Shown here one piece after another: positions 29,705 to 35,541 of a DNA stretch of 35,541 nucleotides. The stretch is from a virus, in the IMG/VR virus record IMGVR_UViG_3300032116_000683, positions 1 to 35,541 of that record; one strand, written 5' to 3'. Numbering within the stretch: the stretch's first letter is position 1; the number at the start of each line of letters is the position of its first letter. The translations under genes were made by a program, and so were the position numbers. The notes beneath the pieces were generated by a model. That model was not told where the DNA came from. It saw only the letters and a program-made list of their open reading frames with translations, and searched no databases.

Positions 29705-30822
29705 GCTGTAAATTTTGAACTTTTAGATACCCACATTACTTTAGATGGATCATAGTCCTCAAGTGCTGACTTGACCCATGTTTCGTCTACGGTATTTCTA
29801 TAGCATAGGATATGAATCTTCCCTGTCTCGTCTGGATTTAATCTAAGCAAACGACCTAGTCTTTGTGATGACTTACGCTCATTACCATATGAATGCATGA
29901 TTATACCCTGTTTTAAATCTGGTATATTAACACCTTCATTTAATTGTAGGACACATGCAAGTTTAAATATATCTCCAGATTTAAATTTTTCAAGGTTAGA
30001 CTCAGAACTTCTGTTGCCACTGAAATAAGAATAACTGCACAGTCTACTAGCTTGGTCTTTTGTATTAGCAAATAGGATTACTTTATCATTGATATAATTC
30101 AGTAACTCCTTGGCATACACCTCTTTACTAGGATAAGACATCAGTCCCTTCATTCTAAGGATACGCTTCATTTGTAATTCTCTCTGACTATTAGCACCAT
30201 CTATTGCTCTGCACCAATAGTTGTAATCATCTAACTCTGATGTATAATAACCTCCAGTCTTGGTCTTCTTGAAATAGTTTTTGCGAGTATCTAAATCTAG
30301 AACATGTACGTATATTATGTAATCGTTTAAGATACCATCACTGACCGCATCATCTACCATATAGGTAAACTTAATGGGACAATGCTTTGCTACCATCTCA
30401 CCTTTCTCAGATGATGCTATCTTAGGGGGTGTACCTGTTACACCAACGATACAACCTTTATAGTTAGATAGAACAGTATCATGCTTACGTAAAAGGTTAT
30501 GACACTCGTCAAGAATAATCAAATCATAATTACTCAGGTTCTTCTTATATAAGGAAAGATAAGTCCCGTAGGAAATGTCAAGATTAGAATCCTCATATCC
30601 ATGTTTAACTATCTCGTCCTTCCAGGATCTATGTATAGATACCTTCGGTGCAACAACCAAAGTCTTTAATGGAATAACTCTAGCACTTGATAGGTAATTA
30701 ATATACTCTAGGCATATCTTAGTTTTACCCACACCCATACTGATTCCCAAACCAACACGTGAATTTGCAGATAAACCTTTTAATATTTTAATAGCTTCCG
30801 CCTGTATATCATCCCTTGTCAT
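29701..30822 (-). CDS. SF2 DEAD/DECH-box helicase
   Basis: I choose ATG 30822 (MTRDDIQAEAIKIL, 373 aa) because the longer frame from 30906 adds a non-helicase sequence and overlaps the preceding gene by almost 100 bases. Motifs in order: Walker A SMGVGKT (28-34), DECH (105-108), TGTPP (129-133), and SQRLGRLLRLNPD near the C terminus as motif VI. This fits SNF2/UvrB-like SF2 ATPases of phages, possibly in recombination or replication restart. Confidence 0.9.
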   Translation of the reverse strand: MTRDDIQAEAIKILKGLSANSRVGLGISMGVGKTKICLEYINYLSSARVIPLKTLVVAPKVSIHRSWKDEIVKHGYEDSNLDISYGTYLSLYKKNLSNYDLIILDECHNLLRKHDTVLSNYKGCIVGVTGTPPKIASSEKGEMVAKHCPIKFTYMVDDAVSDGILNDYIIYVHVLDLDTRKNYFKKTKTGGYYTSELDDYNYWCRAIDGANSQRELQMKRILRMKGLMSYPSKEVYAKELLNYINDKVILFANTKDQASRLCSYSYFSGNRSSESNLEKFKSGDIFKLACVLQLNEGVNIPDLKQGIIMHSYGNERKSSQRLGRLLRLNPDETGKIHILCYRNTVDETWVKSALEDYDPSKVMWVSKSSKFTA

Positions 30823-31156
30823 TTGCTTTTGCCTTATAATAAATTTTATTAGGATAACCTTCTGGAAAATATAACTGCAACAAGTCACAGATATATATCT
30901 CACCATAATACGAATCGTACCTACCTGCCTCCATCTCCTCGTTATGAATCTTCTCTAGATTTTTAGCATCACTCATATGATACTTACTTACCTCAAAAGA
31001 TATTTCAGTTGTACTTATTCCTACCTCCTCCTCTACTAGACTCTCTAGACTTGATGGTAACTGGAGATCTTTTGAATCTCCTCTCCATGTAGGTTCATGC
31101 AGGTACCAATGTTTGGTACCATTCTCATCTTCGTATTTCTTAAATCTAATAATCAT
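30809..31156 (-). CDS. Hypothetical protein, 115 aa
   Basis: ATG 31156 (MIIRFKKYEDENG) overlaps the previous stop as ATGA; the six-base longer frame uses TTG. Mixed alpha/beta, with LVEEEVGISTTEISFEVSKY and a late LLQLYFPEGYPN. No family recognised. Its end overlaps the helicase start by 14 bases. Confidence 0.78.
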   Translation of the reverse strand: MIIRFKKYEDENGTKHWYLHEPTWRGDSKDLQLPSSLESLVEEEVGISTTEISFEVSKYHMSDAKNLEKIHNEEMEAGRYDSYYGEIYICDLLQLYFPEGYPNKIYYKAKANDKG

Positions 31157-31455
31157 ACCCAAGCGTTTTTACATTGCTTAGAACTTAAGCTAATTGATTT
31201 TACAAGTTTAGTATATTTAAAATCAAGTGCATCATCTCCATAACTTTTGTAGATATTAATTTCTGCTTTGTTAGGACTGATTCTAAATCTTCTATTTCTT
31301 ACCCTTGTTATTACAGATTTGACACTATCGGCTGAAAGAAATTCAGGTTCAATAAAGGTTGATGCATACTCAGGTGTAGCTTCATTTGGAAAATAAACAT
31401 CTGCAGTAACTACATAACCCTCAAACTTATCTAATAACTGTTTCATTTTTCCCAT
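31153..31455 (-). CDS. Hypothetical protein, 100 aa
   Basis: A predicted beta-rich middle (YVVTADVYFPNEA, then VKSVITRVRNRRFRISPNKA) and a basic, polar C terminus. No motif found. One base separates it from the HNH gene, and ATGA couples it to the next gene. Confidence 0.75.
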   Translation of the reverse strand: MGKMKQLLDKFEGYVVTADVYFPNEATPEYASTFIEPEFLSADSVKSVITRVRNRRFRISPNKAEINIYKSYGDDALDFKYTKLVKSISLSSKQCKNAWV

Positions 31456-31456
31456 A

Positions 31457-31858
31457 CTAATGATATAGTTTTAATGCTTTTGCTTTTGCTGGATTATCAT
31501 GTATCCACGTATGACAGGTTCTACATATAGACATGAATTCAGAATCATCTAGATATAGTCCACCTACTCTACCTTGTTTATGATGTATGTCTGTAGCATT
31601 GAGGCTACAACCCGGTAGCCTAGCCTCACACATAGGATGTGTAGATAGATATGCTTTTCTTAGAGCAGTATATGCAGCATCTAACTTTTCCTTCTTAGAA
31701 GATTTGGGGGACAAAGGTTTCTGCTTTGTTGGTTTAATTTTGTCCTTACTAGAATGGCAACTCCAGCAGTCCTTACAGAACCTCTGTCTCCCCTCTTTCT
31801 TCCATATAGGCTTTTGAATGCCGCAACCGCTGCAAATTTTAGGTTTTGCAACTAACAT
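31457..31858 (-). CDS. HNH endonuclease with N-terminal zinc ribbon
   Basis: An N-terminal CSGCGIQKP...FCKDCW (C9, C12, C31, C34) makes a zinc ribbon. The C-terminal HNH domain contains CEARLPGCSLNATDIHHKQG with the catalytic-type DIHH and CRTCHTWIHDNP, the second zinc/His block. Such nucleases cut DNA in packaging, recombination or as homing enzymes. It is within the small leftward genes, not beside a terminase gene, so a packaging role is not shown. Confidence 0.88.
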   Translation of the reverse strand: MLVAKPKICSGCGIQKPIWKKEGRQRFCKDCWSCHSSKDKIKPTKQKPLSPKSSKKEKLDAAYTALRKAYLSTHPMCEARLPGCSLNATDIHHKQGRVGGLYLDDSEFMSICRTCHTWIHDNPAKAKALKLYH

Positions 31859-31868
31859 TTTGATACTT

Positions 31869-32183
31869 TTAGAAACGGTAACGGTAATCTACGATCTCTT
31901 GAATCTGATCGTAAAGTTTAGAATCAACCTCACCAATGATACTGGCTATTGGTTCTAACTTTTCATGCAAGTTAACAACAGTTCTGTAATGATCACTGTT
32001 TTGAATCTCAGTAATCTCTTCGTCGAATAGAGTATTTTTAATTATAATACTACCCATGTCGAACATGTCAACTACTGACTCATATTTTTTATCAGCAAGT
32101 ACAGTTTCATACAGATCATAGAGTGACTTGTTTGTAAAGTAAACAAACAGTAACTCTTTGTTGCTTAACTCGTTGAGGTTCAT
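31869..32183 (-). CDS. Hypothetical protein, 104 aa
   Basis: Helical and acidic (NELSNKELLFVYFTNKSLYD, later VVNLHEKLEPIASIIGEV), with no motif. ATGA couples it to the 154-aa gene. Function unknown. Confidence 0.78.
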   Translation of the reverse strand: MNLNELSNKELLFVYFTNKSLYDLYETVLADKKYESVVDMFDMGSIIIKNTLFDEEITEIQNSDHYRTVVNLHEKLEPIASIIGEVDSKLYDQIQEIVDYRYRF

Positions 32184-32644
32184 CTTAATTCATAAAAGTT
32201 AGACGGTAGTACTTTCTCCTGAATTAGTTTCTCTATGATATTCTCTTTCTTAATACCAAGATCTTTGAATTCAGTTGTGCTAATGTACGTATCATCCACT
32301 ATCCCGGCAAACTTTTCCGAATAATCTTTAGCAAATGTACTATGATGAAATAGTTTGCACAGGAAATTAGAAACAAACTCATGAATAAGTTCTTGCTTCC
32401 ATATGTTCAGAACTTTTTGTGCTCTTTGATGTACCCCATTTATCCTCTTCTTCTTAGAGTAATGCATAGTATTTAGTTCATCTTTAGAATATACAGATAG
32501 TCCAAACAATGCACGTTTGTAAAGAAAGTTTTGATAGGCATTGAACCTATCTTGCTCATAGATAACTTGAGAAGTAAATCTTTTTGGAAACTTCTGATAC
32601 TCAGACAGTCCTCCAGTGTAAGTAACTTTTTGGTAGAGTGGCAT
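32180..32644 (-). CDS. Hypothetical protein, 154 aa
   Basis: A basic and aromatic-rich N-terminal half (FPKRFTSQVIYEQDRFNAYQ, then a KKKRINGVHQRAQKVLN segment) and an acidic C-terminal helix. The HQRAQKVLN-type helix could contact nucleic acid, but no family was recognised. It lies just after a terminator (32663-32700), so it starts a new segment of the leftward block. Confidence 0.78.
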   Translation of the reverse strand: MPLYQKVTYTGGLSEYQKFPKRFTSQVIYEQDRFNAYQNFLYKRALFGLSVYSKDELNTMHYSKKKRINGVHQRAQKVLNIWKQELIHEFVSNFLCKLFHHSTFAKDYSEKFAGIVDDTYISTTEFKDLGIKKENIIEKLIQEKVLPSNFYELR

Positions 32645-32662
32645 AATAGATTGATTATTAAG

Positions 32663-32700
32663 TTGATAAAAAATAAATGGGGGCTGTTACACCCCCATTT
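32663..32700 (-). terminator. Rho-independent terminator after the 157-aa gene
   Basis: AAATGGGGG (32675-32683) pairs with CCCCCATTT (32692-32700), nine base pairs around an eight-base loop. A T-rich run follows on the minus strand (within 32664-32674). It closes the first leftward segment, downstream of the 157-aa gene. Confidence 0.85.
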
Positions 32701-32724
32701 GACCTAAATACTATACTTAAACAA

Positions 32725-33198
32725 TTACAGACTAAATGGATCGTTATCCACGTCTGCAACTTCTTCTGTCTCAGCAAATTTAATATTTGCCTGACGTATT
32801 GCTTCACCATTTGTATGAGAAATTGTCTCATCAGTATCTGTTCCGCTCTGATTATAGAAACATTTGCGGTAGATAGGCTGCTCATTTACCATACATACAA
32901 TACCAGTTTTACCTGCAATCTTAAAATCTAATGAAGGTTCTTTGGCATTGAATGGAGTCAATGATTCCTTGATAATGATTTTGCCAGGAAGAATTTCTCC
33001 TGCCATAAATCCAAGGCTTTCCAATTCATCTACAGTACCATGCATCAATGCACTCAGTACTTTGCTACGTACCCAACCTTTGTCTGTAATAACAGTACGC
33101 TTTTGTTCTACACGGATATGACCATAATTTGGATTTTCCTTAGATGGAATAACTACTTGACCAACCTCATTGGCAGTCACATAAACTTTACTAAGCAT
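32725..33198 (-). CDS. Protein with SSB-like acidic tail, 157 aa
   Basis: Starts with a strand (KVYVTANEVGQVVIPSKENP) and then alternates strands and loops (GHIRVEQKRTVITDKGWVRS). The last 20 residues are acidic and end in VDNDPFSL, like the C-terminal tails of single-strand DNA-binding proteins. It is the first large leftward gene after two small ones and is followed by a terminator, so it may be made early and in quantity. An SSB-type role is inferred from the tail only. Confidence 0.75.
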   Translation of the reverse strand: MLSKVYVTANEVGQVVIPSKENPNYGHIRVEQKRTVITDKGWVRSKVLSALMHGTVDELESLGFMAGEILPGKIIIKESLTPFNAKEPSLDFKIAGKTGIVCMVNEQPIYRKCFYNQSGTDTDETISHTNGEAIRQANIKFAETEEVADVDNDPFSL

Positions 33199-33224
33199 TG
33201 TAATAATAGATTTAAATTGTTAGA

Positions 33225-33509
33225 CTAATTTTCAAGGTCGTCAAAATTTATACTGTCGTCCTTGGTATCTGGAAACTCATCAGGATAAAACTCTTTATAA
33301 TAAAAGTCTATATCCCCTGATTCAGTTTCCTCTTCTGAATCAGTTTCTTCCAGTTCATCTTTATTACTTAGTACTGAATTCTTAAACGGATTTAGTATTA
33401 CCTCCCCCATATTGGTGGCGATAAGGTATTGGATATCTTCAGGTGTTAGGTTTAAAACATCCGAAATATCTAGCCATATCGTCTTACCATTGGGTAACTG
33501 ATAATACAT
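33225..33509 (-). CDS. Acidic hypothetical protein, 94 aa
   Basis: Starts MYYQLPNGKTIWLDISDVLN, with a long Glu/Asp-rich stretch later (EETDSEEETESGDIDFYY) and an acidic end. A DNA-mimic or anti-host role would fit such composition but there is no evidence. Function unknown. Confidence 0.72.
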   Translation of the reverse strand: MYYQLPNGKTIWLDISDVLNLTPEDIQYLIATNMGEVILNPFKNSVLSNKDELEETDSEEETESGDIDFYYKEFYPDEFPDTKDDSINFDDLEN

Positions 33510-33590
33510 ATATCAAAGTTACTCAGTCTAATAAATAATTAATGAACTTAAGATATGATATACAAAATAATGTGCACTAAATAGCTAATA
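33510..33590 (-). promoter_or_regulatory. 81-bp intergenic region, possible leftward promoter
   Basis: This is the longest gap in the early leftward genes. Minus strand holds TAACTTTG (33521-33514), which fits the Bacteroidota -7 element TAnnTTTG, but no good TTTG is found 19-21 bases upstream and it lies only five bases from the ATG at 33509, so any transcript would have almost no leader. AT-rich, otherwise featureless. Confidence 0.3.
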
Positions 33591-34058
33591 CTAAATTAGA
33601 TCACCTGGAACTATTGCTGGCTTCGCAGGAACTATTGTATTATCCATTAAGATACAATCAGGATTGAATTCCATTTCTCGTTTCTGAAATGTGTTACTCT
33701 TATCTATAAACCTAACGATGCCCTTGTAGCAATTACATGAAACAGGATCTATAGAGGTAACTTCAACATATATTCCATGATCAATAATGTATCCCTCTTC
33801 AATAGACCTATCTACATCTATGTTATAGTACAAGGTTTCAGTTGCGATTCTAACTTTGTCACCCGGCCTGAATTTAATTTCAGGAAAGGTATTGGTTAAA
33901 GCCATAAAGAAATCATTGCCAGCATAACCCTTCATTATAAGCTTTGCTAGGTACTGAACCATGAGATCTTTGTCTGGAAGACTGTTAACCAGTATGTTAT
34001 CTAGAATTTTAGATAACGTTTCTTTGTTTATTGTTACACTAAATTGGTCTTGAGCCAT
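33591..34058 (-). CDS. First leftward gene; hypothetical protein, 155 aa
   Basis: An N-terminal helical half (INKETLSKILDNILVNSLPD) followed by a beta-rich domain (FRPGDKVRIATETLYYNIDV, then GIYVEVTSIDPVSCNCYKGI) with an SH3-like look. It opens the leftward block, divergent from the metallophosphoesterase gene with 58 bases between. First genes of an early block are often takeover functions, but none is recognised here. Confidence 0.78.
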   Translation of the reverse strand: MAQDQFSVTINKETLSKILDNILVNSLPDKDLMVQYLAKLIMKGYAGNDFFMALTNTFPEIKFRPGDKVRIATETLYYNIDVDRSIEEGYIIDHGIYVEVTSIDPVSCNCYKGIVRFIDKSNTFQKREMEFNPDCILMDNTIVPAKPAIVPGDLI

Positions 34059-34116
34059 AAAATAATTAGGTTGATTAAGGTTTTTATACGATATTGGCCA
34101 TATAATTAACTGTTAG
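34059..34116. promoter_or_regulatory. Divergent promoter region (inferred)
   Basis: Both divergent gene sets must be read from here or from further upstream. It is very AT-rich with a near-dyad ATATTGGCCATAT (34091-34103). I found no full match to the Bacteroidota TTTG/TAnnTTTG pattern on either strand, so either a divergent or a phage-specific promoter is used. Confidence 0.4.
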
Positions 34117-35121
34117 ATGGCTAAAAAAAGATCTAAAGGCACGGAGATATGCATCACAGCATTAAAAAAATTTCCTAATACACCATTACTTACACTAGCT
34201 AAAAAGATATATGCAGAAGAGCCTCTGCATTTTAGTAATGTAGAGCACATTAGAAAAACTTTATCTTATCATGCCGGTAAAAGTGGACTTAGGAATAGAA
34301 AAAAACTAAAAGATAAATCAATGATGCAAGAAGTATCTTATAACTATGCTCCGTTTGAAAGTATTCCACAATCATTTGAAGAAATCCGGGAGCCATATGT
34401 ATTAGGCAGTGCCACAAAAAAGATTCTAATATTATCTGATATTCATTTCCCTTATCATAATGCTAAAGCACTAAAGGCTGCAATAGATAAAGGAATACAG
34501 GAACAAGTAGACTGCATCATTCTTAATGGAGACATACTAGATTTCTACCAACTATCTGACTTCTCTAAGGATCCAAGCAAACCTAGATTCCGTAAAGAAA
34601 TAGAATTAGGCAAATGGTTTCTTAATGAATTAAGACTAGCATTTCCTAAAGCACAGATATACTATAAAATTGGTAACCATGAGATGAGACTAGAAAGATA
34701 TCTGAAGGTAAAGGCACCAGAAATATTTGATACTGATGAATTTAGATTGGAAATCTTACTAGAGTTTGCTAAACATCATGTGATATTGATAGATAAGTAC
34801 ACTGTAATTAAAGCAGGTAATCTTAACATCATTCACGGTCATGAATACAGAGGAGCTGGAGGTGCATACCCTGCTAAGTATATCTATGGTAAATCAAAAG
34901 TCAATACAATCTGTGGTCATTACCATAGATCGAGCACATACCTAGACAAAAACATGGATGGTCATTATCATGGAGGATTTTCCACAGGATGCCTGTGTGA
35001 ACTATCTCCTGATTACATGCCATACAATGAATGGGTACATGGATTTGCCGTTGTCACCATGAAACAAAACGGAAACTTTAGTGTTCAGAATCTTACAATA
35101 GATAATGGGGAGATACGCTAA
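34117..35121 (+). CDS. Calcineurin-like metallophosphoesterase with N-terminal helical domain
   Basis: Metal-binding blocks in order: ILSDIH with D108 and H110, LNGDILD with G138-D139, IGNHE (185-189), IIHGHEYRG with H240-G-H242, and ICGHYHRSS with GHYH (267-270). The first 65 residues (LTLAKKIYAEEPLHFSNVEH, then a KTLSYHAGKSGLR segment) look like a helix-turn-helix domain. It resembles phage phosphoesterases with an unclear substrate, possibly nucleotides or nucleic acid ends. No signal peptide; cytoplasmic. It heads a short rightward pair with the 77-aa gene (TAATG overlap). Confidence 0.92.
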   Translation: MAKKRSKGTEICITALKKFPNTPLLTLAKKIYAEEPLHFSNVEHIRKTLSYHAGKSGLRNRKKLKDKSMMQEVSYNYAPFESIPQSFEEIREPYVLGSATKKILILSDIHFPYHNAKALKAAIDKGIQEQVDCIILNGDILDFYQLSDFSKDPSKPRFRKEIELGKWFLNELRLAFPKAQIYYKIGNHEMRLERYLKVKAPEIFDTDEFRLEILLEFAKHHVILIDKYTVIKAGNLNIIHGHEYRGAGGAYPAKYIYGKSKVNTICGHYHRSSTYLDKNMDGHYHGGFSTGCLCELSPDYMPYNEWVHGFAVVTMKQNGNFSVQNLTIDNGEIR

Positions 35122-35354
35122 TGCCTACTGTAATAAAGCTAGGATTGTTTGATTCAAACATGATACGCAGTGATCAGAATGAATTAGATATTCCTGAAAT
35201 ATATATTGACCATGCTGTTATGCAAGTTGTAGATGAAAATGCACAGCTTGTTGTGCAGTTTACCTACGAAGAACTTCGGGGTATCATGGCTATTATAGCA
35301 GCTGAACAGGAGAAGAAACATATCTATATAGCCGCAGCATCTAAAGATAATTAG
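35121..35354 (+). CDS. Hypothetical protein, 77 aa
   Basis: Starts in a TAATG overlap with the phosphoesterase, with GGGGAG about nine bases before it, so the two are probably co-translated. The first 50 residues are beta-rich (VIKLGLFDSNMIRSDQNELD), then a helix (LRGIMAIIAAEQEKK). The stop codon TAG (35352-35354) directly abuts the 3' end of the tRNA-Leu on the other strand. Function unknown. Confidence 0.75.
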   Translation: MPTVIKLGLFDSNMIRSDQNELDIPEIYIDHAVMQVVDENAQLVVQFTYEELRGIMAIIAAEQEKKHIYIAAASKDN

Positions 35355-35439
35355 TACTCAGAATGGGACTCGAACCCATACAGCTGTTATAGCCAAGGGA
35401 TTTTAAGTCCCTCATGTCTACCTATTCCATCATCTGAGC
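35355..35439 (-). tRNA. tRNA-Leu (anticodon UAA)
   Basis: On the minus strand the acceptor GCTCAGA pairs with TCTGAGT (one G-U pair), the D region reads GATGGAATAGGTAGACATG as in leucine tRNAs, the anticodon loop is CTTAAAA (anticodon TAA), a long variable arm marks a class II tRNA, and the T arm holds GGGTTCGAGTCCC. CCA is not encoded. Discriminator A. It reads UUA, a codon expected to be common in an AT-rich genome. Confidence 0.93.
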
Positions 35440-35513
35440 AATTAGTACCCGATCAGGTATAAATTTTTATAATAACGTATAATTATACCCTATCAGGTGT
35501 AATAATAGATTAG
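35440..35513 (-). repeat. tRNA spacer with repeated hairpin unit
   Basis: Two copies of the unit ACCTGATnGGGTA (minus strand, near 35498-35486 and 35458-35446) each can form a small hairpin of four to five pairs. GTACTAAT follows the 3' end of the partial tRNA, recurs right before tRNA-Leu, and follows the 3' end of tRNA-Leu as well. They may be processing signals in a multi-tRNA transcript or relics of recombination among tRNA genes. Confidence 0.45.
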
Positions 35514-35541
35514 TACCTCCACCAGGATTCGAACCTGGAAT
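35514..35541 (-). tRNA. 3' part of a second tRNA (cut by window end)
   Basis: On the minus strand CCAGG-TTCGAAT-CCTGG forms a complete T arm, followed by TGGAGGT (3' half of the acceptor stem) and discriminator A. The anticodon lies outside the window, so identity is unknown. With tRNA-Leu it shows a leftward tRNA cluster extending to the right. Confidence 0.85.

Noticed and set aside
32658-32931. Frames of 75 and 84 codons around the terminator at 32663-32700
   Set aside because: They cross a strong terminator hairpin or lie antisense to the 157-aa gene; they have no start signals.
1-35541. CRISPR array
   Set aside because: No regular series of direct repeats with unique spacers of constant size was seen. 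The repeated units found have two or three copies and lie in genes or tRNA spacers.
1-35541. Integrase, excisionase, attachment site or insertion sequence
   Set aside because: No tyrosine or serine recombinase, transposase or terminal inverted repeat was recognised. The tRNA genes at the right end belong to the phage cluster and show no duplicated att-like end in the window.

Overview
The window is a segment of an AT-rich double-stranded DNA bacteriophage genome, most likely a lytic phage of a Bacteroidota host. The host assignment is inferred from four things. Most genes lack a Shine-Dalgarno site. One promoter fits the Bacteroidota pattern (TTTG-like box, 19 nt, TAnnTTTG). One exported protein has a signal peptide ending in SFSQ. 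The ClpS-like protein most resembles Bacteroidota ClpS. No integrase, excisionase or lysogeny repressor is visible. The layout (late block and replication block facing each other, family B polymerase, toprim primase, DnaB-like helicase, Ung, Sak4-like ATPase) recalls crAss-like and related gut or aquatic Bacteroidota phages, but no hallmark virion gene (capsid, terminase, portal) is in view, so that placement is a suggestion only. The standard genetic code is used; TAA, TAG and TGA all end genes.

Layout. Positions 1-5919 are the end of a rightward late block: the tail of an unseen gene, a 1910-residue protein with a zincin-type HEFAH motif, and a 47-residue very basic protein. A strong hairpin at 5922-5944 ends the opposing transcripts. 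From about 34058 down to 5978 nearly all genes run leftward and are packed end to start, very often with ATGA or TAATG overlaps. In transcription order the leftward block holds: small unknown genes and a protein with an acidic tail (34058-32725, then a terminator); HNH nuclease, SF2 helicase and ClpS (31858-29432); a run of small accessory genes including membrane proteins, a GroES-like protein, an exported protein and four micro-genes (29395-24981); a radical-SAM protein, unknowns and uracil-DNA glycosylase (24984-21953); the replication core of winged-helix protein, DnaB-like helicase, Sak4-like ATPase and SSB-like protein (21692-17907, then a terminator); primase and GIY-YIG nuclease; a MoxR-type ATPase/VWA protein group with DUF6915- and DUF6878-like partners; PD-(D/E)XK nuclease, DNA polymerase, and nucleotide-pool enzymes (to 5978).

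One rightward gene (22686-23045) sits inside the leftward block with its own promoter and terminator, like a moron. At the right end a rightward pair (metallophosphoesterase plus a small gene) meets a leftward tRNA cluster: a complete tRNA-Leu(UAA) and the 3' end of a second tRNA cut by the window edge.

How the parts work together. Primase, helicase, polymerase, SSB-like protein and Sak4-like recombinase with the PD-(D/E)XK nuclease form a phage-encoded replication and recombination set. MazG-like and DUF1599-like proteins probably tune nucleotide pools, and Ung removes uracil. ClpS and the GroES-like protein look like tools for redirecting host proteolysis and folding. The MoxR/VWA group is the least understood module and the most interesting as a possible uncharacterised system.
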